Origin: a virus
DNA: 24,998 nucleotides
Direction: 5' to 3' (one strand)
IMG/VR virus record: IMGVR_UViG_3300010392_000670
Coordinates: 1 to 24,998 of that record
In this document: piece by piece, positions 19,780 to 24,998 of the stretch
Layout of the letters: each line of letters starts with the position of its first letter
Numbering within the stretch: the first letter of the stretch is position 1
The notes under the pieces: model-generated
Seen by the model: the letters and a program-made list of their open reading frames with translations, nothing else
What the model was told of the DNA's origin: nothing
Databases searched by the model: none
Position numbers and translations under genes: made by a program

Positions 19780-20115
19780 TTAATTGTTGTTTTTTAATGC
19801 CTGAAGCATGTTATAAGATTCTTGATAAACTGTATTTAAGTTGGTTTCTAATAGCTCTAAACACTGCAAGTATTTAAAGTAAACTTCTTTGTAAAGTGCT
19901 TGCTCAGTAGCACTTTTATCTACGCTTCTGTAAACGTGTGTTCTGGATAGGTTTAAGTTTTTTGCAGCTCTTCCAAGTGGAAGGTTTACTCTATTACTAA
20001 TAAAAATAACCATGCGTTTTGCTTCTGGAAGGCAACCTTTTCGGCTATCACTTTTTATTTGATTTACTGTAACGTTATACACTTGTGCTACTACTTGTAC
20101 AATTAATTCATCCAT
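19780..20115 (-). CDS. DnaA domain IV-like DNA-binding protein
   Basis: A 111-residue protein whose first 65 residues match the plan of the DnaA C-terminal domain: 'VVAQVYNVTVNQIKSDSRKG', 'PEAKRMVIFISNRVNLPLG', 'AAKNLNLSRTHVYRSVDKS'. This is the same order as in DnaA: the basic loop, the long helix and the HTH near the 'GgRDHtTV' signature, here replaced by LSRTHVYRSV. There is no ATPase domain. The rest is a helix (LYKEVYFKYLQCLELLETNL). It could mimic DnaA at DnaA boxes or recognise a phage site; the motif shows DNA binding only. It overlaps the neighbouring gene by 8 nt. Confidence 0.68.
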   Translation of the reverse strand: MDELIVQVVAQVYNVTVNQIKSDSRKGCLPEAKRMVIFISNRVNLPLGRAAKNLNLSRTHVYRSVDKSATEQALYKEVYFKYLQCLELLETNLNTVYQESYNMLQALKNNN

Positions 20116-20500
20116 TTGTAACTTCTTTTATAAGTTGACCAATCATTGCAGCAAAACTCTTTTGGTAGAGGTCTGAGTTAATATCAAACTCTACACCTTT
20201 TGGGTTATGTCTTAATCTGTACACCACCTCAGTAATGCTTGGGTTTTTTTTGTAGGCTTCTAAAAAAGCGATATCTCGTTTCATCCAATGGTTAATCCAC
20301 CAGCTCCAAAACACTTTTTGGTAAACGAGCTGTTGTGCCATAATGCAGTCTGTACCAAACTCATTAACCAGATATCTGTAACCCATTTCTTCCTGATACT
20401 CGGCATACTGCAAGTCAGTCCATCCTAAAATGCACTGAATACGCTCTTTTACAGTTTTGTTTTCTAACTGAATGGTTTTGATGTGAGTGGCTGTTTTCAT
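20108..20500 (-). CDS. Hypothetical early protein between MuB and the DnaA-like gene
   Basis: A 130-residue protein with a notable aromatic core: ILGWTDLQYAEYQEEMGYRYL, then QQLVYQKVFWSWWINHWMKRD. It is predicted helical, with no signal peptide. Both ends overlap neighbours (4 nt with MuB, 8 nt with the DnaA-like gene), so it is translated as part of a tight cassette. No family is recognised; the tryptophan-rich helix suggests a protein-protein contact surface. Confidence 0.55.
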   Translation of the reverse strand: MKTATHIKTIQLENKTVKERIQCILGWTDLQYAEYQEEMGYRYLVNEFGTDCIMAQQLVYQKVFWSWWINHWMKRDIAFLEAYKKNPSITEVVYRLRHNPKGVEFDINSDLYQKSFAAMIGQLIKEVTNG

Positions 20501-21369
20501 GCTGTTTGGGTTTTTAAGGTTGCATGTACCAAGCGTTTTACTGAGCGTAAATCTCCTTCGCTCTTGTTATAGATTTCTGTAATGGTTAACTCATCAACCA
20601 CTTTATTGGCTTTGCAAATTGCAGCTATATCACTTCTGGATGGTTTAGGAACTTCTAAGAAACTGCGACCAATACGTGAGTAAATTTCTTGGTAGCCTTT
20701 TTTGTTTTTACGCACACCATCATCAATACGTTTTTTTAAGTATGGTGTTGCCATAATGATAAGGCCACACTTTCCTTTTAAAGCGTTGTAAATAGAAATG
20801 ATGAAGTACAACACACGATCATTAAGCTTGTCTGCCTCATCAATAATAATTAGTGGTGCATCGAGCTTGCGTAAGGTTTTAATAATTTCACTCATCATGC
20901 TTGAGAGTGTTCCTGTGTGACCACTTTTGCCAATAAGTCTTAACAGCTCTTCAAGGAAATCTCTTGAGGTGAAATACTCGTTGCTTTCAATAGTAAACAC
21001 ATTCTCATGGTTGTTTTGCTCTGTGGTTTGCGTTTTACCATAGCCTGTGTTACCAATTATACCATAGGTGTTTGAGTACAAACGTGCATCTGTAAAGAGT
21101 TGGTTAAGGTACTTGTAACCTCTAGTTTCAACAATTTGCCACTCTGTGTTACTGCTTACTTGTTTTTGAATGTTACGCCAAGCTTCATCACTTAAAACTT
21201 CCCATCGTTCGTTAAAAATTTGGCTGATGTAGCTATTGCTTACACCTTTAAGAATTTTACTTGCTTTGTTTGCTGATCCTCCAGCAATAGTTTCGACATA
21301 GTGTCGTAACTCTTTAGCAATTTGCTTTTTTTCTGGTTCAGAAATTTGTTGTTTTGTCTCTGTTATCAT
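20497..21369 (-). CDS. MuB-like AAA+ ATPase, target-DNA activator
   Basis: A 290-residue protein with the MuB plan. Residues about 10-75 form an N-terminal HTH (VETIAGGSANKASKILKGVS; NSYISQIFNERW) as in MuB. Walker A is GNTGYGKT (106-113), Walker B LIIIDEAD (173-180), sensor 1 IIMATPY (204-210), an arginine-rich segment SRIGRSF (231-237), and a sensor-2-like GDLRSVKRL (272-280). MuB coats target DNA as a filament, brings it to the transposase, activates strand transfer and keeps insertion away from the phage's own DNA. It lies next to MuA, after a short gap with a hairpin that faces rightward. Confidence 0.9.
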   Translation of the reverse strand: MITETKQQISEPEKKQIAKELRHYVETIAGGSANKASKILKGVSNSYISQIFNERWEVLSDEAWRNIQKQVSSNTEWQIVETRGYKYLNQLFTDARLYSNTYGIIGNTGYGKTQTTEQNNHENVFTIESNEYFTSRDFLEELLRLIGKSGHTGTLSSMMSEIIKTLRKLDAPLIIIDEADKLNDRVLYFIISIYNALKGKCGLIIMATPYLKKRIDDGVRKNKKGYQEIYSRIGRSFLEVPKPSRSDIAAICKANKVVDELTITEIYNKSEGDLRSVKRLVHATLKTQTA

Positions 21370-21402
21370 TATTTACTTGCTTTGATTAATTATTAACTAT
21401 TT

Positions 21403-21430
21403 AAGTGGCTGCTCATCCAGCCACTTTTTT
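21403..21430 (+). terminator. Intrinsic terminator facing rightward, between MuA and MuB
   Basis: A perfect 9-bp stem AAGTGGCTG / CAGCCACTT (21403-21411 with 21418-21426) has a 6-nt loop and runs into TTTTTT (21425-21430) on the plus strand. In the leftward direction, in which all neighbours are transcribed, no T-run follows. It would stop antisense RNA coming from the left, or act as an mRNA hairpin in the gap between the MuA stop (21429) and the MuB start (21369). Confidence 0.65.
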
Positions 21431-23414
21431 ATTTATTAAGCATGTCTGCATAAATGTCTATATCATCATCATCTGAAACCGTTTCAGATATGGTTTGGTG
21501 GCTTGCTATTAATTTGTGATCTGGATGTGAAATTTCTTTTGTTAATACTCCAGCTTGTATTCTGCTTTCAGCATCAATTTTAGCACGTTCAAGGGTTGAT
21601 TTTCTGCTATCAATAAGGTGACGCATTTTAGGAAGCAGTGTTTTCTTTTCGCTTAGTAAATTGTTGATGCGCTCTCTGTCTCCAGGCTCATAATCTGCAA
21701 TAGCACTTGGTAACAGTTTGTACTCATTGGCTAAAAAGCGTAAGCCTTTACCATCTGTAACCAATACTGTGCTTAAATCTGCTTCGTCATAAATAACTTG
21801 CACCTTTTTACCAGCATGTTTAAAAATGGTGGTTTGTGTAAGCTCGTAAGTGCGAGTTTTACCAAGTAATGTTGGCGTGAGGCCTTTAGATTCTATAGTG
21901 TTAAGATGTGTGTGACGTTTGCCGAAAATTTGTAAGCGCATTTCTTCAGTAAGTAATCTTTGCTGTGATTTTTCAGACTCCCAAAATGCAGTGAGCCATT
22001 CCTGTTGACGTGTTGCCTCACTACCTTTTTGCTTGGTTTGGCGCATGGCATTGATAAATGCAGCTACTTGGCTTTCACATTCTGTTATATCAGGGAAATA
22101 AGCTGGTTTTAGTGTGTCTGGATTAAGTTTTTGCTTAGCAGTAATGTTGTGGCCACTGTAATTACTAGGAAATGCTTTTTTAAGAACTTCATGCCAAACA
22201 GCACCAAAACTGCGCTCAATGTATTTGGTTTGCGAGTTTTTAAGTCCAGCTGGTGTTGAAATTGCCATACTGTTGTAAAAGGCCTCTAATTCTGTGGTGT
22301 TTTTGCCTGAAATTCCCCATCTATCAGTTTGAAGCTGTTGCCAGCAATAAGACGCTCCTGTAAGTTGCATTACGTGCCTGTTGGCATTACGATACGCTTC
22401 TTTAATAAGTTCTTTAGTTACAGTATCACCAATGGCATAACCTAAAATGTAATCGTTAAAGGCATCAATAACCACGTACACCATTGGTCTGTACCAATCG
22501 TTACCAGGAGCTTTAAAATAAACATCTAGTACGTTATCATCTGAGTTAACCAATAGTAAAGGTGAAGATGGACGTTTACGCTTACCTTGTTTAGATAACT
22601 TGGTATATGTTTTACTCATACCTTCACGCTCCAGGATAAGCTCATTGTGCCATTTTTTACGCCAATAGCCAACAGCTTCAGGAGTGATTGGTTGCAGATC
22701 ATTATTAACAGCCCATTTGTTATACTCTAAGGCTATGGTAGTATCAGCATGTTTGTTGCGAAGTGTGAGCAACTCTTTAAGTAAAGCTTCAGCAACTTCA
22801 CCAACTATTTTTTTACTGTAATCGTTTCCAAATTTGTGAGTTTCAATAAGGTACTCATAGCCTTCAGCTTGGTAGCCTTTAATTTTTTCTTTAAGGCGTT
22901 TGTATGAATAAGGTAGATTTACCTTTTTGGTTTTCATCAGTGCAATAGAAGCTTCCCAAAACTTACCAACACTAATGTTAAGTTCACTTTTTAAAGTGGT
23001 TTTATCATTGGTTAGCCTTATTAACATATTAAGCCAACTTGCAGCTTCAGTATAACGCTGCACGTAGTTGATCTGCTTTTTACCATCAATGTTATAGTTT
23101 GAGCTTGGTAATTTTAAGCCATTTGGAAGGGTAAAATTTTGGTAAAAATGCTCTGCATTAGTATCTAGCTTAACAGCTTGCAGTATTGGTTGGCGTGATG
23201 CGTAGTTGTAAGGACAACCATAATAGTTTTGTACGCCTTCTTTAAATTTGGCTGGTAGTGAGTTATAAGAAACATAAACTTTACGACCATTGCCACCAGA
23301 CCCAATTGCTTTAATGTTATTGTTTTCTTTATGATGTCTATAACTATCTTTACTCATTACCATTGGTACGAGTTCGTTATATTCTAAACATAAAGAGCCA
23401 TCTAGGTACACCAT
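21429..23414 (-). CDS. MuA-like DDE transposase
   Basis: A 661-residue transposase, close to MuA in length (663). The N-terminal 65 residues (YNELVPMVMSKDSYRHHKENN; GRKVYVSYNSLPAKFKEGVQ) match the Mu-type HTH/wHTH region that binds the ends or enhancer. The catalytic RNase H fold aligns with MuA: D292 in VNSDDNVLDVYF (MuA 'INGD'), D364 in LQTDRWG (MuA 'ITID'), E400 in KYIERSFGAVW (MuA 'PVERAFG'), with DWYRPMVYVVIDAFNDYILGYAIG between. A C-terminal domain with Lys/Arg-rich helices (about 570-650) is the likely MuB contact. It cuts and joins phage ends to target DNA during lysogenisation and replicative transposition. Confidence 0.93.
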   Translation of the reverse strand: MVYLDGSLCLEYNELVPMVMSKDSYRHHKENNNIKAIGSGGNGRKVYVSYNSLPAKFKEGVQNYYGCPYNYASRQPILQAVKLDTNAEHFYQNFTLPNGLKLPSSNYNIDGKKQINYVQRYTEAASWLNMLIRLTNDKTTLKSELNISVGKFWEASIALMKTKKVNLPYSYKRLKEKIKGYQAEGYEYLIETHKFGNDYSKKIVGEVAEALLKELLTLRNKHADTTIALEYNKWAVNNDLQPITPEAVGYWRKKWHNELILEREGMSKTYTKLSKQGKRKRPSSPLLLVNSDDNVLDVYFKAPGNDWYRPMVYVVIDAFNDYILGYAIGDTVTKELIKEAYRNANRHVMQLTGASYCWQQLQTDRWGISGKNTTELEAFYNSMAISTPAGLKNSQTKYIERSFGAVWHEVLKKAFPSNYSGHNITAKQKLNPDTLKPAYFPDITECESQVAAFINAMRQTKQKGSEATRQQEWLTAFWESEKSQQRLLTEEMRLQIFGKRHTHLNTIESKGLTPTLLGKTRTYELTQTTIFKHAGKKVQVIYDEADLSTVLVTDGKGLRFLANEYKLLPSAIADYEPGDRERINNLLSEKKTLLPKMRHLIDSRKSTLERAKIDAESRIQAGVLTKEISHPDHKLIASHQTISETVSDDDDIDIYADMLNK

Positions 23415-23417
23415 ATT

Positions 23418-23645
23418 TTATAGCTTTACGGTTTTTTCTATTTCCTTAATCAATAATGATTTACTTTCATCAGCGATTTCATCAATAGCAAGCACACGTT
23501 TAGCTAATTCTGTACTAAGGTCACAAACTCCAGCTCTAATTTGTTTTACATAAGAGGTAGAACAACCAGCTAATTTTGCAACTTCCTTAGCTGTGAGCAT
23601 GTAATTTTTAGGACATCTTGATTTTTTTGTAGTATCTTTAATCAT
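23418..23645 (-). CDS. Ner-like small HTH protein, first early gene
   Basis: The ATG at 23645 (MIKDTTKKSRCPKNYMLTAK, 75 residues) is used; longer readings need a TTG inside the operator. The core 'LTAKEVAKLAGCSTSYVKQIRAGVCDLSTELAKRVLAID' is a lambda/XRE-type helix-turn-helix. It is the first gene of the leftward operon, divergent from the repressor and directly before MuA, exactly the place of ner in Mu. Ner shuts down early transcription as the lytic cycle goes on. The coding sequence also contains a transposase-end-like sequence (23606-23628). Its stop is 3 nt from the MuA start. Confidence 0.72.
   Translation of the reverse strand: MIKDTTKKSRCPKNYMLTAKEVAKLAGCSTSYVKQIRAGVCDLSTELAKRVLAIDEIADESKSLLIKEIEKTVKL
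23606..23628 (+). repeat. Third transposase-end-like site, inside the ner-like gene
   Basis: TTAGGACATCT-TGATTTTTT from 23608 matches the end site at 24861 in 17 of its first 20 positions, in the same orientation. In Mu a third left-end site and an internal enhancer also take part in assembling the transposase complex. Because this copy is constrained by coding sequence, chance conservation cannot be ruled out. Confidence 0.45.
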
Positions 23646-23669
23646 TATTATTGTGCTTTGCAGTACAAA

Positions 23670-23687
23670 ATAAACACTTTTATTTAT
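23670..23687. promoter_or_regulatory. Operator O2 (degenerate 18-mer)
   Basis: ATAAACACTTTTATTTAT matches 15 of 18 positions of the perfect palindrome that starts 19 bp away at 23689. Centre-to-centre spacing of 19 bp puts both sites on nearly the same face of the helix, which favours cooperative repressor binding. A -7-like octamer TTATTTTG for the leftward operon (one mismatch to TAnnTTTG) overlaps it at 23666-23673. Confidence 0.55.
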
Positions 23688-23688
23688 A

Positions 23689-23706
23689 ATAAACAAATTT
23701 GTTTAT
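23689..23706. promoter_or_regulatory. Operator O1 (perfect 18-bp palindrome) and early promoter -33 region
   Basis: ATAAACAAATTTGTTTAT is a perfect palindrome in the 73-bp gap between the divergent repressor (ATG 23719) and ner-like (ATG 23645) starts. Read leftward, its TTTG (23697-23694) can serve as the -33 element, 20 nt before the -7-like octamer at 23666-23673. A repressor bound here would therefore block the early promoter. It also sits 13 nt before the repressor start, so self-control is likely. Confidence 0.72.
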
Positions 23707-23718
23707 AAAGATTTTACT

Positions 23719-24393
23719 ATGACTGGCGATTATGTAAGGAATGCGCTGCTTAACAACGGTTATGTATTGGCTGATGTAGCCAATGAAATGGGTATTACAC
23801 CTCAAGATTTAAACAGTAAACTAAAAACTAACGATATAAAAGTTGGTGTTTTGGAGAAAATTGCTGAAGCGATAAACAAAAATGTTTATTTCTTTTTTCC
23901 TGATGAGAATAACTATGTTAATGATGGAAGTGCTGTTTATAAATTAAGGACAGACAGAATAATTAATGGAGATCAAAAAATCCCTTTATATGACATTGAA
24001 GCTGTGGCTGGACTAGTACCATTATTCCAGGACACCACAACAAAAAATCCAATAGATCATATATCAATACCACAGCTTCCAAAATGTGATGGAGCTGTAA
24101 AAATTACTGGAGACAGTATGTACCCATTATTAAAAAGTGGTGATATCATTATGTATAAGCAAGTAACAGATATTGCTAATGATATTTTTTGGGGTGAAAT
24201 GTATTTATTATCTGTGGCCACAGAAGATGAAGAGTATATAACAGTTAAGTACATTCAAAAAAGTGATAAAGGTGAGGATTGGGTAAAACTTGTATCACAA
24301 AATCAACATCACCAGGAGAGACATATACAGCGATCCAGAATTACTGCTTTAGCATTAGTTAAAGCTAGTATTCGTATTAATTCAATGAGTTAA
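23719..24393 (+). CDS. LexA/CI-type prophage repressor with S24 peptidase domain
   Basis: A 224-residue protein. Residues 1-60 form an HTH (VRNALLNNGYVLADVANEMGITPQDLNSKL...). The C-terminal domain is of the S24 type: catalytic Ser133 in ITGDSMYPLLKSGDIIMYK and Lys177 in EYITVKYIQK. The cleavage site is probably Ala97-Gly98 in EAVAGLV. All parts needed for RecA-stimulated self-cleavage are present, so this lysogen may be SOS-inducible, unlike Mu itself, whose repressor is not of this type. It is divergent from the early operon with two operators between, and is the only rightward gene at this end. Confidence 0.88.
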   Translation: MTGDYVRNALLNNGYVLADVANEMGITPQDLNSKLKTNDIKVGVLEKIAEAINKNVYFFFPDENNYVNDGSAVYKLRTDRIINGDQKIPLYDIEAVAGLVPLFQDTTTKNPIDHISIPQLPKCDGAVKITGDSMYPLLKSGDIIMYKQVTDIANDIFWGEMYLLSVATEDEEYITVKYIQKSDKGEDWVKLVSQNQHHQERHIQRSRITALALVKASIRINSMS

Positions 24394-24840
24394 AAAAAGC
24401 TATTTTTTATTAATTAATTGATTTTTAATGATTTACGTTGTGTTTTTTACATATACCCCTATACTTTCAAGGTATATTTTTACAAATACCCTTGTGTTTT
24501 TAACTGAATAATTTTGCATATACCCACCCCTCTTTAAGTATAAAAACATGCTTTTAACTATAATCTTTAACAAGCAGCTATATAGCTTCAAGGCTTATTT
24601 TTAATAAAAACCCCATCCAAAAACCCCATCCAAAACCACACCCAACTAGTGTATTTTGATGGTTAAACAAGCTTGATCTGGTTGGCGAATTGGATGTAAT
24701 GAAATGGTTTTAATTAGTGTTTTAAAAAGTTATTAATAGGGTTTTAAAGCCTTATTAATGGTATATTCGTAGTGATTAAGCAAAATTATTAAAGAAGCTT
24801 TTAAAAGTGATTTAACAATCCTTAAAAGAATTAAAGGCAA
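24394..24840. other. Gene-free, AT-rich region between the repressor and the phage end
   Basis: No frame longer than a few dozen codons with a sensible start is visible on either strand. The stretch holds several copies of the hexamer TATACC or its complement (24453-24458, 24470-24475, 24521-24526, 24765-24770), a 13-bp tandem repeat (24606-24643), and a short T-rich tract after the repressor stop. It may carry transposase or host-factor sites, but nothing can be assigned. Confidence 0.5.
24606..24643. repeat. Tandem repeat of AAAAACCCCATCC
   Basis: Two exact 13-bp copies (24606-24618 and 24619-24631) are followed by a degenerate third (AAAACCACACCC, 24632-24643). C-rich tracts stand out in this AT-rich region. 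Phasing of 13 bp does not match the helical turn, so a simple cooperative operator is not obvious. Confidence 0.6.
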
Positions 24841-24860
24841 ATTCAATGAAATTAAACCAA

Positions 24861-24897
24861 TTAGGACATCTGGTTTTTTGGGTAAAAATATCTAAAG
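24861..24897 (+). repeat. Transposase-end-like site, inner copy
   Basis: TTAGGACATCTGGTTTTTT begins a 37-bp unit that ends in CTAAAG. It matches the outer copy at 24941 in 15 of the first 18 positions and in the last six, at identical spacing. Directly repeated sites tens of bp apart at the repressor-side end are the arrangement of L1/L2-type MuA sites. Confidence 0.6.
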
Positions 24898-24940
24898 TGC
24901 TGATATACAAAGAAAAAAAGGCAAAATTATATTACTTTTA

Positions 24941-24977
24941 TTAGGACGTTTAGTTTTTACCCCCTTAGTTACTAAAG
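24941..24977 (+). repeat. Transposase-end-like site, outer copy, near the probable prophage end
   Basis: TTAGGACGTTTAGTTTTT...CTAAAG is the outermost copy, 80 bp from the inner one. The next bases read ACA, so CA at 24979-24980 would give a terminal 5'-TG on the phage's left end (TGTCTTTAG reading inward), as Mu-type ends require. A second CA at 24989-24990 is also possible, and the end could lie beyond the window. Host flanking sequence cannot be identified in so few bases. Confidence 0.55.
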
Positions 24978-24998
24978 ACAAAACCATTCATGGAACCA

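Noticed and set aside
24394-24998. Small genes at the right end
   Set aside because: All frames are interrupted by frequent stops in AT-rich DNA and none has a convincing start or neighbour spacing.
1-24998. CRISPR array, rRNA or tRNA genes
   Set aside because: No regularly spaced repeats with unique spacers and no conserved RNA gene core was found on either strand by reading.

Overview
The window is most of a Mu-like transposable prophage from a low-GC member of the Bacteroidetes, probably Flavobacteriaceae. Pointers to that host are the AT-rich sequence, the lack of clear Shine-Dalgarno sites before most genes, a Bacteroidetes-type -7 element, a DUF4468-type secreted protein and Bacteroidetes-style MuA/MuB sequences. 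Packaging and head genes are Mu-like (gp28/gp29/F/G/I relatives). The tail genes (tube, frameshifted chaperone, tape measure) are those of a long-tailed phage. Transposition genes plus a siphovirus-type tail suggest a transposable siphophage. I saw no tRNA, rRNA, CRISPR array or complete insertion sequence.

Layout, read from the right because the phage's genetic left end lies there. 24394-24998: about 600 bp without genes, holding two directly repeated transposase-end-like sites and a 13-bp tandem repeat; the prophage terminus is probably near 24980 or just outside. 23719-24393 (+): LexA/CI-type repressor. 23670-23706: two tandem 18-bp operators between the repressor and the divergent early operon. 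23645 down to about 12458 (-): a Ner-like HTH protein, MuA transposase, MuB ATPase, a DnaA-domain-IV-like protein, DUF3164, a RecA-like ATPase, GemA, an outer-membrane barrel, a replication-type protein, then an accessory stretch (several small genes, MazG-like, HNH, Bro-N antirepressor, secreted DUF4468 protein) broken up by RNA hairpins and a 120-bp inverted-repeat element. 12028-12351 (-): a conserved small protein between the early and structural blocks.

The structural genes form two divergent operons firing from about 5809-5983. Rightward (5984-12031): small terminase, a 40-aa gene, large terminase, gp36-like connector, a portal-MuF-nuclease fusion, virion morphogenesis protein, possible tail terminator. 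Leftward (5808 to 1): protease with nested scaffold, major capsid, terminator, u-spanin-like lipoprotein, a small acidic protein, tail tube, tail chaperone with a probable -1 frameshift product, and the tape measure running off the edge.

The observations most worth pursuing are the tail chaperone frameshift, the portal-MuF-PBECR triple fusion, the 120-bp inverted-repeat element with apparent 5-bp target duplications in front of the antirepressor gene, the tandem operators with a transposase-like site embedded in the ner-like gene, the signal-peptide-like N-terminus of the major capsid protein, and the outer-membrane barrel in the early operon.
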